In this document: positions 8,924 to 18,482 of the stretch, piece by piece | How the letters are laid out: each line of letters starts with the position of its first letter | How positions within the stretch are numbered: position 1 is the first letter of the stretch | Source: Chryseobacterium lactis | Lineage (GTDB): Bacteria > Bacteroidota > Bacteroidia > Flavobacteriales > Weeksellaceae | Length of the DNA stretch: 64,000 nt | Assembly: GCF_003815875.1 (NCBI RefSeq) | Contig: NZ_CP033924.1 | Location: forward strand, 930,001 to 994,000 | Reading direction: 5' to 3' | The notes under the pieces: generated by a model | What the model saw: only the letters and a program-made list of their open reading frames with translations | Database searches by the model: none | Told to the model about the DNA's origin: nothing | Program-made: the position numbers and the translations under genes

Positions 8924-9835
8924 ATGAAAACTACTTACCGCACATTATCATTATCTGCTCTTCTTCTATTGGGAATTTATTCTTGTAAAAAAGGAGAAGT
9001 CGCTTCAACTGAACTTCAGTCTTATGGAATTACAGATTCCACGGTAGCTATTGCATCAGACAGTATTTCATCTGTTGCCGGTATGAAAGTAAAAGATAAA
9101 CAATTTGTTAAGACCGCAGATGTCAACATGGAAGTTCAAGATGTATACAACACCACTATTTCTATTGAGAAATCGGTTCAGGAACTTGGTGGGTTTGTAG
9201 TCAAGAGCAACCTGCACAGTAATGTTACCTCAGAAGACACTTATAATACTTCAAACGAGCATGCTATGCTGATAAAAAAATATCAGACGGAAAACACCAT
9301 GCAGGTAAGGGTTCCTACTGAAAAGCTAGCTGACCTCTTAACATTGATCAACAATAATAAACTATTCCTCAACTCCAGATCTATTACTGCGGAAGATGTA
9401 ACAGCAAATATTAAATATTCCGAATTGGAAGGAAAAAGAACTCAGAAGACTTCTGAAAATATTGCCCAGCTCAAGACCAACAAAGACAAGGTAGCATTGG
9501 ATGATAGTAATATGTCTGAAGGAAATCTTCAAAAATTATCCACCATGAATATGGCAGATGATCTGAAGTACAGCACTGTCGACATCTATATCAAAGAACC
9601 AAAGTTCCGCATTGCTGAAATTGCAATTACCAATACCAATACTATAGACAACAAATATAAATACAACTTTATCTATGATGCTAAAGATGGCTTTGTTTAC
9701 GGCTTCTATCTGATCCAAAGAATTATAGTGGGGCTTATTACTATCTGGCCACTTGTATTAATTGCCCTGGCGCTGATCTATTTTTTAAGAAAAAGAAAAA
9801 TGACAAAATCTGAACAATCCAACCTCAAAGAATAA
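8924..9835 (+). CDS. DUF4349 lipoprotein
   Basis: This 303-residue protein has a lipoprotein signal ending in GIYSC (lipidated Cys21), a conserved region at about 60-230 with the pattern KTADVNMEVQDV and a coiled-coil-like helix, and a transmembrane helix near 262-287 followed by RKRKM. This is the architecture of DUF4349 proteins, whose function is unknown. The lipid anchor plus C-terminal helix suggest it spans the periplasm close to the inner membrane. It is monocistronic, with a strong terminator 45 bases downstream. Confidence 0.75.
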   Translation: MKTTYRTLSLSALLLLGIYSCKKGEVASTELQSYGITDSTVAIASDSISSVAGMKVKDKQFVKTADVNMEVQDVYNTTISIEKSVQELGGFVVKSNLHSNVTSEDTYNTSNEHAMLIKKYQTENTMQVRVPTEKLADLLTLINNNKLFLNSRSITAEDVTANIKYSELEGKRTQKTSENIAQLKTNKDKVALDDSNMSEGNLQKLSTMNMADDLKYSTVDIYIKEPKFRIAEIAITNTNTIDNKYKYNFIYDAKDGFVYGFYLIQRIIVGLITIWPLVLIALALIYFLRKRKMTKSEQSNLKE

Positions 9836-9880
9836 AAACTATCCTAACCAAATGGTTATCATCATAATTTTAGATTTTAC

Positions 9881-9911
9881 AACCTCCTGTTTTCGGGAGG
9901 TTTTTATTTTT
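9881..9911 (+). terminator. Terminator of the DUF4349 gene
   Basis: A 7-bp stem AACCTCC/GGAGGTT with an 8-base loop is followed by TTTATTTTTTT. Confidence 0.85.
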
Positions 9912-9990
9912 TTGAAAAAAAACTGTAACGAATATAATGCTCCTCTTACCTACTATTTAAAAGAATAAAAAAAAACAAAAAAATAATCCT

Positions 9991-10866
9991 ATGAAAAATT
10001 TAATTAAGCTTGCCTTTGCAGCACTACTATCAATAAGCTTTACCAATGTAAAAGCACAAAATAAGAACATCGGAAATAACAATAGTCTGCTCTGGGAGGT
10101 TTCCGGAAACGGACTTTCCACGCCGTCATATATTACCGGAACTTTTCATATCTTATGCAATAAGGATTTTGAATTAAAGGATAAAGTACTGAAAGCTTTA
10201 CAAAAATCCGGCACCGTTGTCATGGAAATCAATTACACAGACCCTGAAGAGATAAAAACCTTGCAAAAAATGTATCAGGCCGACAAGAAAATATCTGATC
10301 AGTTGTCTTCGGATGAAGCCAGAGAGCTGGATAAAATACTTGCTGATTATGGTACCAATTTGAAGAGTGTAGACCAATCCAGCCCGCAGGTCCTCTATTC
10401 TCTTCTGGCCACTAAAGCAATTCCTTGTCCGCAAACTGAAATAAAGCTTTATGAAATGGAACTTCTTCAGAATGCTATTAAAAATAAAAAGAATATCAAA
10501 GGACTGGAAAAGGTAAATGATCAGATGAAATCCATCAACGAAGCCTATGACCTGAAAAGTACAATTGCACAGCTCAAATTGGGTAAAGAGTATGAGGTTT
10601 TGTTTAAAAAAATGATCACAGCTTTTAAAAACGAAGACGCACAATCTCTTTATACATTATTTAAAGATGAAAGATTCATGAATAGCCAACAGGAAAAAGC
10701 CATGCTTACTGACAGAAACAAAAACTGGGTAGCCGTAATGCCAGCCATGATGGAAAAAGAAGGCTCTTTTTTCGCAGTGGGAGCCTCTCATTTAATGGGT
10801 GAAAATGGCATCATTCCTCTATTGCAATCAAAAGGATATACCGTGAAACCTATATCAAGCTTATAG
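9991..10866 (+). CDS. TraB/GumN family protein
   Basis: This 291-residue exported protein has a signal peptide (MKNLIKLAF to about VKAQ, residues 1-23). The family's paired motifs are present: YITGTFHILC at about 47-56 (GxxH with H53) and GASHLMGENG near the C-terminus (second GxxH). TraB/GumN proteins share the fold of TIKI-type metalloproteases, in which these GxxH motifs bind metal; the bacterial members' substrates are unknown. An ECF sigma-like gene follows 23 bases later, possibly co-transcribed unless the hairpin at 10906-10950 terminates. Confidence 0.8.
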   Translation: MKNLIKLAFAALLSISFTNVKAQNKNIGNNNSLLWEVSGNGLSTPSYITGTFHILCNKDFELKDKVLKALQKSGTVVMEINYTDPEEIKTLQKMYQADKKISDQLSSDEARELDKILADYGTNLKSVDQSSPQVLYSLLATKAIPCPQTEIKLYEMELLQNAIKNKKNIKGLEKVNDQMKSINEAYDLKSTIAQLKLGKEYEVLFKKMITAFKNEDAQSLYTLFKDERFMNSQQEKAMLTDRNKNWVAVMPAMMEKEGSFFAVGASHLMGENGIIPLLQSKGYTVKPISSL

Positions 10867-10889
10867 TAATTAATAAACCATGAAATATT

Positions 10890-11401
10890 GTGAGTAACCC
10901 AAATGAAAATGCCTTTTTAAAGCTTGTGAACCAACACAAAGGCATTTTTTATACAAAGCCTCCAGAATCTATGCGGATTCTATAGAGGATCGGGAAGACC
11001 TGCAACAGGAAATTCTTATTCAACTCTGGAAATCTTACCAAAATTTCAAGGGAAACAGTGAGTTTTCTACATGGATGTACCGTGTTGCCATCAATACTGC
11101 TATTACCTATTTAAAAAAGGAAAAACAACGTTCCGGAAATCACACGGAGGCTCCGGCTCATTTTGAGGTACAGCAGGAAGATTATAATTCTACAAAGGAT
11201 AAACAGCTAGAAGTCTTTTACAGTGCTGTTCAGGAATTGAGTTCTTTAGAAAAAGCCGTTATATTCTATTTCATGGAAGGGCTCTCACATAAAGAAATCG
11301 GAAACAATCTTGGACTAAGCGAAGGCAATGCCCGTGTAAAACTCAACAGAACAAAAGAAAAAATACAGCAAATCATCAAAAAAATACGTTATGAATTTTG
11401 A
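10890..11401 (+). pseudogene. ECF RNA polymerase sigma factor with frameshift
   Basis: The gene is split over two frames. From a GTG at 10890, frame one reads MSNPNENAFLKLVNQHKGIF and then runs to a TAG at 10983-10985. From about 10952 the other frame continues the same protein: YKASRIYADSIEDREDLQQE (sigma region 2) through to a normal region 4 with a helix-turn-helix (SHKEIGNNLGLSEGNARVKL), ending at 11401. Joined, they give a complete sigma of about 170 residues. Removing two bases or adding one in TTTTTTATAC restores the frame. Translation from the internal ATG at 11075 would give only 108 residues without most of region 2. The cause could be a mutation, a sequencing error, or slippage on the T-run. 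The last codons overlap the next gene. Confidence 0.7.
10906..10950 (+). terminator. Terminator-like hairpin inside the sigma gene start
   Basis: AAAATGCCTTT (10906-10916) pairs perfectly with AAAGGCATTTT (10938-10948), followed by more T. It starts 39 bases after the TraB/GumN stop codon, so it may terminate that transcript, but it also lies within the first 20 codons of the sigma gene and ends exactly at the frameshift site. Confidence 0.5.
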
Positions 11402-11996
11402 TCAATTAAAAGAACAATGGAATAATGAAGCCAGTGACATCAATATTCCCAACACGATAGAGCAATTGAAGGAATCCAAACATCCTGTTGCAACCATTCA
11501 AAAGAATATGAAAAAGGAATTTCCACTACAGATCCTCTCTATAATTCTGATCGCCTTTTTTCCTTTTATGCTTAAATTTCCATCTTCCCAATATTTAATT
11601 TACTATGTATCCTATACTATGATGGTGGTTATTTCCTCTTATTATATGTTTGGATTTTATAAATTTTACAAACAGGCAGAATTTTATACAGGAAATACAA
11701 AAAATAGTCTCTGGAAAATTTATCACGAATTAAGACTTAATATGGAAAGATACCAATCTTTCGGATTTCTTTTATTACCGCACTTCCTGATAGCAATTGG
11801 CTTAATGATTTATAACCTTTTGGCCGAAAAAGGCAAATCATTAGCTACATTATCTGATATAATGCAAGTATCCGTCATCATAGGAGCTCTTATAGGCACC
11901 TTCGCCTATGTAGCAAGTATCGTCTTCTACACAAAACTCATCTACGGACAAAGTGCAAAAAAACTGGAAAACATACTGAATGAGATGGATGAATAG
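11391..11996 (+). CDS. Membrane protein, probable sigma-factor partner
   Basis: This 201-residue protein has a cytoplasmic N-terminus (about 45 residues starting MNFDQLKEQWNN) and four hydrophobic helices (about 47-65, 70-92, 122-142, 158-180). The ATG overlaps the 3' end of the sigma gene by 11 bases, indicating translational coupling. Membrane proteins in this position in Bacteroidetes are often anti-sigma-like, and the opening resembles sequences found next to ECF sigmas, but no defined anti-sigma domain is recognised. The role is inferred from context only. Confidence 0.6.
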   Translation: MNFDQLKEQWNNEASDINIPNTIEQLKESKHPVATIQKNMKKEFPLQILSIILIAFFPFMLKFPSSQYLIYYVSYTMMVVISSYYMFGFYKFYKQAEFYTGNTKNSLWKIYHELRLNMERYQSFGFLLLPHFLIAIGLMIYNLLAEKGKSLATLSDIMQVSVIIGALIGTFAYVASIVFYTKLIYGQSAKKLENILNEMDE

Positions 11997-12031
11997 CGTT
12001 TAAAACAATTTCAGTACCCTATTTTACTTAC

Positions 12032-12063
12032 AACCTCGGAGATCATCTGAGGTTTTGTTTTTT
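12032..12063 (+). terminator. Terminator after the sigma-partner gene
   Basis: Stem AACCTC/GAGGTT, with internal AGA/TCT pairing, is followed by a T-rich run. Confidence 0.7.
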
Positions 12064-12095
12064 AAAAAATCGTTATTTATCATCTTCAAATTTAA

Positions 12096-12122
12096 TTGAG
12101 GTTTTATTTTTCCTTAAATTTG
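12096..12122 (+). promoter_or_regulatory. Promoter of pgi
   Basis: TTG at 12096-12098 and TAAATTTG at 12115-12122, 16 bases apart, match the Bacteroidetes -33/-7 pattern. The implied leader to the pgi ATG is about 75 bases. Confidence 0.6.
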
Positions 12123-12202
12123 CAGATCAGAAATAAAATAGTATGGATGTAAAGAAATTCTAATCCATTACTTTCTATTCTGAACAATAAAATTCCCTAC
12201 CT

Positions 12203-13846
12203 ATGCTATCAAAAATAAATCCTATACAAACCAACAGCTGGAAAGCACTTGATGAACATTTCGGAGGAAATGATTTTGACTTAAGAACACTTTTCCAGTA
12301 TAACCCAAATCGTTTTTCAGAATTTTCTTTGCAAAAAGACAACTATCTTTTCGATTATTCTAAAAATCTGATCGATTCACGAACTAAAGAGCTTTTATTG
12401 AATCTGGCTGAAGAATGCCAGGTAAAAGATGCTATTTCTAAAATGTTCTCCGGAGATAAAATCAACGAAACAGAAGGAAGAGCTGTTCTACATACCGCAT
12501 TGAGAGATTTTTCTGATAAAGAAATACTGGTTGATGGTGAAAATATTAAGCCACAGATCAAAAGCGTTCTTGACCATATGAAATCCTTTTCAGAGGAGAT
12601 CATATCAGGAAGTCACAAAGGATTCAGTGGAAAAGAGATTACCGATGTGGTCAATATCGGAATCGGAGGTTCAGATTTGGGGCCTGTAATGGTTTGTTCG
12701 GCTTTAAAGCATTTTAAAACAAGATTAGATGTACATTTCGTTTCCAACGTAGATGGAAATCATATTGCAGAAGTGGTTAAAAACCTAAATCCTGAAACAA
12801 CGCTTTTCATCATTGCTTCTAAGACGTTTACCACTCAGGAAACCATGACGAACGCAAATTCTGCAAAAGACTGGTTCCTGAAAGCTGGAAAACAAGAAGA
12901 TGTAGCGAAGCATTTTGTTGCTTTATCTACTAATATTGAGGAAGTTAAAAAGTTCGGGATTGCAGAAAAAAATATTTTTGAATTCTGGGATTGGGTAGGC
13001 GGAAGATATTCTCTTTGGAGTGCTATCGGCTTAAGCATCGTTCTGGCTGTAGGACATGAAAATTTCGAACAGCTTTTAAAAGGAGCCTATGATACCGATC
13101 AACATTTTCAAACTGCCGAATTCTCTGAAAATGTTCCTGTTTTAATGGGACTTCTGGGAATCTGGTATCGTAACTTCTATGCGGCGACAACGTATGCCAT
13201 TCTTCCTTATTCTCAATATTTAGATAGATTTTCCGCTTATCTTCAACAAGGAGATATGGAAAGCAACGGAAAATGTGTGGACAGAAACGGAGAATTTGTA
13301 GAATACGAAACCGGGCCTATTATCTGGGGAGAACCCGGAACAAACGGACAACATGCATTCTATCAGTTGATCCACCAGGGTACAGAATTGATTCCGGCAG
13401 ATTTCATTGCCTATACAAAAAGTGCTAATGATGTTTCTGACCACCAGGAAAAACTGTTGGCGAACTTCTTTGCACAAACAGAAGCACTTGCTTTTGGTAA
13501 AACAGAAGAAGAGGCAGAAGAAGAACTTAGAAATTCCGGTAAATCTGATGAAGAAACAGATCGCTTATTGAATTATAAAGTCTTCCATGGGAATACACCA
13601 ACTAACTCTATACTATTCAAAGAATTAACTCCATTTTCATTAGGACAGTTAATTGCTATGTATGAGCATAAAATATTTGTACAGGGAGTGATCTGGAATA
13701 TTTTCAGTTTTGATCAGTTTGGAGTAGAACTAGGAAAAGTTTTAGCCACTAAAATTCTTCCTGAACTTATAAATAATGAGAAAGTAACGTCTCATGACAG
13801 TTCTACCAATGGTTTGATCAATTATTATAAGGAATTCAAGAAGTAA
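12203..13846 (+). CDS. pgi: Glucose-6-phosphate isomerase
   Basis: This 547-residue enzyme interconverts glucose 6-phosphate and fructose 6-phosphate in glycolysis and gluconeogenesis. Family motifs are clear: [13 protein letters not shown] (phosphate-binding SIS fold), [15 protein letters not shown], catalytic E353 in [10 protein letters not shown]384 in [13 protein letters not shown], and a C-terminal region with the expected lysine (K515-518 area). The length matches the large bacterial PGI type. folD follows on the same strand after 36 bases, so the two may be co-transcribed. Confidence 0.97.
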   Translation: MLSKINPIQTNSWKALDEHFGGNDFDLRTLFQYNPNRFSEFSLQKDNYLFDYSKNLIDSRTKELLLNLAEECQVKDAISKMFSGDKINETEGRAVLHTALRDFSDKEILVDGENIKPQIKSVLDHMKSFSEEIISGSHKGFSGKEITDVVNIGIGGSDLGPVMVCSALKHFKTRLDVHFVSNVDGNHIAEVVKNLNPETTLFIIASKTFTTQETMTNANSAKDWFLKAGKQEDVAKHFVALSTNIEEVKKFGIAEKNIFEFWDWVGGRYSLWSAIGLSIVLAVGHENFEQLLKGAYDTDQHFQTAEFSENVPVLMGLLGIWYRNFYAATTYAILPYSQYLDRFSAYLQQGDMESNGKCVDRNGEFVEYETGPIIWGEPGTNGQHAFYQLIHQGTELIPADFIAYTKSANDVSDHQEKLLANFFAQTEALAFGKTEEEAEEELRNSGKSDEETDRLLNYKVFHGNTPTNSILFKELTPFSLGQLIAMYEHKIFVQGVIWNIFSFDQFGVELGKVLATKILPELINNEKVTSHDSSTNGLINYYKEFKK

Positions 13847-13882
13847 AAAGTAAATAAATCTAATAAAGTAATAAAAGTAAAA

Positions 13883-14767
13883 ATGGCAGAAATTCTTGAC
13901 GGACTGAAAGTATCCAAAGAAATAAAAGCAGAGATCAAGGTTGAAGTAGACAAGATTCTTGAAAGCAAAAGAAGAGCACCTCATTTGGTTGCCATTCTTG
14001 TTGGGAACAACGGGGCAAGTAAAGCTTATGTAAATGCTAAAGTAAAAGACTGTGAGGAAGTAGGATTTCAATCCAGCTTAATTAAATTTCCAAGCACCGT
14101 TTCAGAATCTGAATTATTGGAAAAAATTGATGAGCTGAATAAGTCTAAGGCGGTAGATGGATTTATCGTTCAGCTTCCATTACCTGATCAGATTGACCAG
14201 GAAAAAATTATCAATGCAATTGATCCAAGAAAAGATGTGGACGGTTTCCACCCTGAAAACTTCGGGAAAATGGCATTGGAAATGGATACCTTCCTACCGG
14301 CTACTCCTTTCGGGATTTTAACATTATTGGAAAGATATAATATTGAAACAAAAGGAAAAGACTGCGTAATTATCGGGAGAAGTAAAATTGTAGGAAGACC
14401 AATGAGTATTTTGATGGGAAGAAAAGACTTCCCCGGAAACTCTACCGTAACTCTTACACACTCCTATACAAAGGATATCGAAGAATATACTAAAAAGGCT
14501 GACATCGTAATTACAGCGCTTGGAGATCCGCATTTCTTAAAAGGAGATATGGTAAAAGACGGAGCAGTAATCGTTGATGTGGGTATTACAAGAGTAGATG
14601 ATGACTCACCAAAAGGATATCACCTTGCGGGCGATGTAGATTTTGACAGCTGTGCGGCAAAAGCAAGCTGGATTACACCGGTACCCGGAGGAGTTGGTCC
14701 TATGACAAGAGCAATGTTGATGAAAAATACCATCATTGCTTACAAAACTTCGGTCTATAACGACTAA
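13883..14767 (+). CDS. folD: Bifunctional methylenetetrahydrofolate dehydrogenase/cyclohydrolase
   Basis: This 294-residue FolD interconverts 5,10-methylene-THF, methenyl-THF and 10-formyl-THF in the cytoplasm, supplying one-carbon units for purines and formyl-Met. Visible motifs are YVNAKVKDCEEVG with the catalytic lysine (near residue 56), VDGFIVQLPLP, PRKDVDGFHPEN, the NADP-binding loop VIIGRSKIVGRPMSILM, and the closing PVPGGVGPMTRAMLM. The length is normal. queE begins 7 bases after the stop, indicating an operon. Confidence 0.97.
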   Translation: MAEILDGLKVSKEIKAEIKVEVDKILESKRRAPHLVAILVGNNGASKAYVNAKVKDCEEVGFQSSLIKFPSTVSESELLEKIDELNKSKAVDGFIVQLPLPDQIDQEKIINAIDPRKDVDGFHPENFGKMALEMDTFLPATPFGILTLLERYNIETKGKDCVIIGRSKIVGRPMSILMGRKDFPGNSTVTLTHSYTKDIEEYTKKADIVITALGDPHFLKGDMVKDGAVIVDVGITRVDDDSPKGYHLAGDVDFDSCAAKASWITPVPGGVGPMTRAMLMKNTIIAYKTSVYND

Positions 14768-14774
14768 TTTTAAG

Positions 14775-15404
14775 ATGAATAAAGAACAAGATATTTTATT
14801 AAAAGAAGGTAAAATGCTCCCTGTTATGGAGCATTTTTACACTTTACAAGGAGAAGGAGCGCACACCGGAAAAGCCGCCTATTTTATCAGATTAGGAGGT
14901 TGTGATGTTGGGTGCCATTGGTGTGATGTAAAAGAAAGCTGGGATCCTGAACTTCATCCGTTAATGAATACAACGGAGATTGCAGAAACAGCAGCCAAAC
15001 ATTGTAAAACAATCGTTCTGACAGGCGGAGAGCCTCTAATGTGGAACTTAGACATTTTAACTTCCAAACTGAAGGAACTTGGATGTACCGTTCACATTGA
15101 AACTTCAGGAGCTTACCCTATGAGCGGGCAGCTGGATTGGATTACGCTTTCCCCGAAGAAAACAGGATTGCCAAAAGAAGAGATTTATCAAAAAGCCAAT
15201 GAGCTTAAAGTTATTATTTTCAATAACCACGACTTCGCATTCGCTGAAGAGCAGGCAGCCAAGGTTTCTGAAAACTGTAAGCTGTATCTTCAGAGTGAAT
15301 GGAGCAAGAGAAATGATATGTATCCGAAGATTACTGATTTCATCCTTGAACACCCGGAATGGCAGGCTTCAGTTCAGACTCATAAATATCTGAATATCCC
15401 ATAA
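14775..15404 (+). CDS. queE: 7-carboxy-7-deazaguanine synthase (radical SAM)
   Basis: This 209-residue protein has the radical-SAM cluster motif C43-x3-C47-x2-C50 (CDVGCHWC) preceded by EHFYTLQGEGAHTGKAAYFI, the QueE signature. TGGEPLM follows for SAM binding. QueE converts 6-carboxy-tetrahydropterin to 7-carboxy-7-deazaguanine in the queuosine pathway. The start is the ATG at 14775; a longer in-frame start lies inside folD and would add 13 unrelated residues. It is a compact version of the family. Other queuosine genes are not in the window. Confidence 0.92.
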   Translation: MNKEQDILLKEGKMLPVMEHFYTLQGEGAHTGKAAYFIRLGGCDVGCHWCDVKESWDPELHPLMNTTEIAETAAKHCKTIVLTGGEPLMWNLDILTSKLKELGCTVHIETSGAYPMSGQLDWITLSPKKTGLPKEEIYQKANELKVIIFNNHDFAFAEEQAAKVSENCKLYLQSEWSKRNDMYPKITDFILEHPEWQASVQTHKYLNIP

Positions 15405-15446
15405 AAATACGTACATTAGCTAGCCGTATCCGTTATACCCCGATAG

Positions 15447-16817
15447 ATGCAGAGAATTCGATACTCTAGATACCTGAAATCGATCATTATTTTGCTTGAC
15501 CTCATGGTTATTGCATCTATTTTCATATTCTTTTTTGTAAGCAGAAACGAAAGTTTAAAATACAATGAAGAAACCTGGTATCAGAATATTTTCTCTTTAG
15601 TGTTGTTATTTTTGTTTTGGGTACTTCTCAGCGGCAGGACAAAAATATACAATATCCCAAGGAACCTTACTTATACCTTGTTTCTGGAACGCCTCCTTAC
15701 GCATTTCCTGTTTTTTATACTGGGTGTTCTGCTTATCGGAAAAGTAAGTAAAAATGTATTCTTCAACACAGATATTTATTGGCTTTCATTTTATCTCCTG
15801 ACTTTCATTTTCCTTACGAAATCACTGATCTATTTTGTGATCAAATATTTCCGTTCTTTGGGGATCAACCATAGAAATGTAATGTTTTTAGGAGATAATG
15901 ATTCTACCGAAATCCTAAAGAATATTTTTAAAAACCGTAAGGATTACGGATACCGCATATTTGATTATACCGGTTCAGAACAGAACATTCATGATTTGGT
16001 CAGCTTTTGGAAAAAAAATGGAATTCATACGCTGTTTTTATCAACAGAAAACTCCTACAATGAGGAATTTGAAACCCAAATTTTCAAACTGGCGGAAGAC
16101 AATAAAATTCATATCTCATTAATTCCGAGTATTACACAAAGCGATTTTTTCCTTTATGATCTTGGATATATACAAACTCAGCCTGTTTTAAGCCAGGCGA
16201 GATACCCATTGGATTATTATTCTAATTTCCTGATGAAAAGAACGTTTGACATATTCTTTTCAGCCTTCATTTTACTTTTCATTTGCTCCTGGTTATTTCC
16301 CGTTATTGCGGTGCTGATCAAAACAACATCAAAAGGGCCTGTCTTTTTCCTTCAGAAAAGATATGGTTTTCATGAAGAGGTATTTAATTGTATTAAATTC
16401 AGAACTATGGTTGTGAACGATGAATCTACCACCAGTACTACGAAAGAAAATGATACAAGGATTACCAAAATAGGTAAGTTTTTACGAAAAACCAGCCTTG
16501 ATGAGCTGCCTCAGTTTATGAACGTACTTCAAGGTAAAATGTCTGTTGTAGGTCCACGTCCCCATATGTTGTCTGTTGATAATTTCTATAAACCCAAAAT
16601 CGGAAGATACAGTTTGAGAAGCATGGTAAGCCCGGGCATCACTGGTCTTGCACAGGTAAGCGGGCTGCGTGGTGATTACGGAGATGTGGAAGTGGATATG
16701 AAAAAGCGTGTTCTCGCTGACTCATTCTACGTAAGAAACTGGAGTTTTGCACTGGATCTGGTAATTATTTTAAAAACATTATTACTGGTAGTCGGAGGTG
16801 ATAAAAATGCAAAATAA
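15447..16817 (+). CDS. Polyprenyl-phosphate sugar phosphotransferase (WcaJ/CpsE-like)
   Basis: This 456-residue protein starts with about four transmembrane helices (residues 10-130), then a Rossmann-like soluble domain (MFLGDNDSTEILKN), then from about residue 263 a bacterial sugar transferase domain beginning MKRTFDIFFSAFILL. Catalytic-domain motifs KFRTM, LRKTSLDELPQFMNVLQG, SVVGPRPH and SPGITGLAQVSG are all present. Enzymes of this class load the first sugar-phosphate onto undecaprenyl phosphate to start exopolysaccharide or O-antigen synthesis. No glycosyltransferase cluster surrounds it, so it is a solitary initiating enzyme here. The sugar cannot be inferred. Confidence 0.88.
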   Translation: MQRIRYSRYLKSIIILLDLMVIASIFIFFFVSRNESLKYNEETWYQNIFSLVLLFLFWVLLSGRTKIYNIPRNLTYTLFLERLLTHFLFFILGVLLIGKVSKNVFFNTDIYWLSFYLLTFIFLTKSLIYFVIKYFRSLGINHRNVMFLGDNDSTEILKNIFKNRKDYGYRIFDYTGSEQNIHDLVSFWKKNGIHTLFLSTENSYNEEFETQIFKLAEDNKIHISLIPSITQSDFFLYDLGYIQTQPVLSQARYPLDYYSNFLMKRTFDIFFSAFILLFICSWLFPVIAVLIKTTSKGPVFFLQKRYGFHEEVFNCIKFRTMVVNDESTTSTTKENDTRITKIGKFLRKTSLDELPQFMNVLQGKMSVVGPRPHMLSVDNFYKPKIGRYSLRSMVSPGITGLAQVSGLRGDYGDVEVDMKKRVLADSFYVRNWSFALDLVIILKTLLLVVGGDKNAK

Positions 16818-16824
16818 AGTATAA

Positions 16825-16850
16825 GTTAAAATTGAGATAATTTTAACATT
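16825..16850 (+). terminator. AT-rich hairpin after the sugar transferase
   Basis: GTTAAAAT (16825-16832) pairs with ATTTTAAC (16840-16847), followed by ATTTTC. The stem is AT-only apart from one pair, so termination would be weak. A low-complexity AGTCTTAGTCTTGG stretch follows. Confidence 0.4.
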
Positions 16851-16914
16851 TTCTGCCTCTCAAGTCTTAGTCTTGGCTCTGGCCTAATTCAATAAAAAAG
16901 TCTAATTTAGCACT

Positions 16915-17667
16915 ATGTTAAAAAAGTTTTTCACAGCAGTAGGGGAATATATGATGCTTCTAGGCAAATCCCTGCAAAAACCCCAGAAAATGAGGGTTTT
17001 TTGGAAGCTGTTCATGAGAGAAATTAATGATTTGGGAGTAAATTCTTTCGGACTTGTGGTCTTCACATCAATATTCGTGGGGGCTGTAGTGGCCATTCAG
17101 ATGTTCAATAACTTTGATGCATCTTCATTTCCCATTCCACCTTCATTTGTAGGATATGCAACAAAAGCAGTACTTGTTTTGGAGTTTGCACCTACCATCA
17201 TCAGTTTGATTTTAGCAGGTAAAGTAGGATCCTATATTGCTTCCAGTATTGGTACAATGAGAGTTTCTGAGCAGATTGACGCCTTAGATATTATGGGAGT
17301 AAATTCTCCTAACTTTCTGATTTTCCCTAAAATAATTGCCTGTATGCTCTTTAACCCTTTACTTATTGCTATCAGTATTGTATTTGGTATTAGCGGAGGT
17401 TATATTGCAGGTATTTTAACCGGAAACTGGACTACAAACGACTACATCACTGGTATTCAAATGTATATGCCTAATTTATTTATCTATTATGCATTTACCA
17501 AAACCATCGTTTTTGCATTCATTATTGCAACAGTTCCTTCCTATTTCGGATATTTTGTGAAAGGAGGATCATTGGAAGTTGGTAGAGCCAGTACGCAGGC
17601 TGTGGTGTGGACAATGGTATTTATTATCATTTCCGAGTTAATTTTAACCCAATTAATATTAAGCTAA
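16915..17667 (+). CDS. mlaE: MlaE-family phospholipid ABC transporter permease
   Basis: This 250-residue inner-membrane permease has about five or six helices and the MlaE hallmarks: an amphipathic start, EINDLGVNSFGLVVFTSIFVGAVVAIQ, EFAPTIISLILAGKVGSYIASSIGTM and EQIDALDIMGVN. MlaE forms the membrane core of the MCE lipid transporter that moves phospholipids between the two membranes. Its stop codon overlaps the ATPase start (TAATG), a classic translational coupling. The MCE-domain partner begins at the window's left edge, not in this operon. Confidence 0.9.
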   Translation: MLKKFFTAVGEYMMLLGKSLQKPQKMRVFWKLFMREINDLGVNSFGLVVFTSIFVGAVVAIQMFNNFDASSFPIPPSFVGYATKAVLVLEFAPTIISLILAGKVGSYIASSIGTMRVSEQIDALDIMGVNSPNFLIFPKIIACMLFNPLLIAISIVFGISGGYIAGILTGNWTTNDYITGIQMYMPNLFIYYAFTKTIVFAFIIATVPSYFGYFVKGGSLEVGRASTQAVVWTMVFIIISELILTQLILS

Positions 17668-18482
17668 TGATTGAGGTAAAAGATCTTAAGAAAAGTTTTG
17701 GTGATGTTGAAGTACTTAAGGGAATTTCAACCTCATTTGATAAAGGAAAGGTAAACCTGATCATTGGGCAAAGTGGTTCCGGAAAAACAGTTTTTCTTAA
17801 AAGTTTATTGAATGTTTATATGCCGTCCTCAGGAGAAATTTTATTCGATGGACGTAATGTAAATACGATGACCAGAGACGAAAAACAACATCTTCGTTCA
17901 GAAATCGGAACGGTATTCCAGGGAAGTGCTCTATTCGATTCTTTAACCGTGGAAGAAAATATTATGTTTCCATTGGACATGTTTACGAACCTGACATACC
18001 GAGAGAAAAAGAAAAGAGTTTTCGAGGTAATAGGCAGGGTACATCTTGATAAAGCGGAAAGAAAATATCCTTCAGAAATCTCCGGAGGAATGCAGAAAAG
18101 GGTTGCGATTGCCAGAGCAATTGTCAACAACCCCAAATATTTGTTCTGTGACGAACCCAATTCCGGACTTGACCCATACACATCCAAAGTCATTGATGAT
18201 CTTCTTTATGAGATCACTAAAGAATACAATACGACCACCATTATCAACACTCACGATATGAATTCTGTGATGACTATCGGGGAGAAGATTGTATATCTGA
18301 GATTAGGGATCAAAGAATGGGAAGGGAATAAGGACATTCTGATCACTGCAGGCAATAAAAATCTGATTGATTTCGTTTATTCTTCAGAACTATTTAAAGA
18401 ACTGAGAGAATATTTACTTGAAAATAACAAAACGATTGAAAATACAATTACAAAAATAGATGATAATGAAAAAGGTACTTAG
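17667..18482 (+). CDS. mlaF: MlaF-family phospholipid ABC transporter ATPase
   Basis: This 271-residue ABC ATPase powers the MlaE permease. It has Walker A GQSGSGKT (34-41), a Q-loop at GTVFQGSALF, signature ISGGM (138-142), Walker B YLFCDE (158-163) and the switch histidine in INTHD. The MlaF-specific start MIEVKDLKKSFGDVEVLKG fits. The start is taken at the ATG overlapping the mlaE stop; a longer in-frame start upstream lies inside mlaE. The 3' end overlaps the next gene by 17 bases. Confidence 0.9.
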   Translation: MIEVKDLKKSFGDVEVLKGISTSFDKGKVNLIIGQSGSGKTVFLKSLLNVYMPSSGEILFDGRNVNTMTRDEKQHLRSEIGTVFQGSALFDSLTVEENIMFPLDMFTNLTYREKKKRVFEVIGRVHLDKAERKYPSEISGGMQKRVAIARAIVNNPKYLFCDEPNSGLDPYTSKVIDDLLYEITKEYNTTTIINTHDMNSVMTIGEKIVYLRLGIKEWEGNKDILITAGNKNLIDFVYSSELFKELREYLLENNKTIENTITKIDDNEKGT

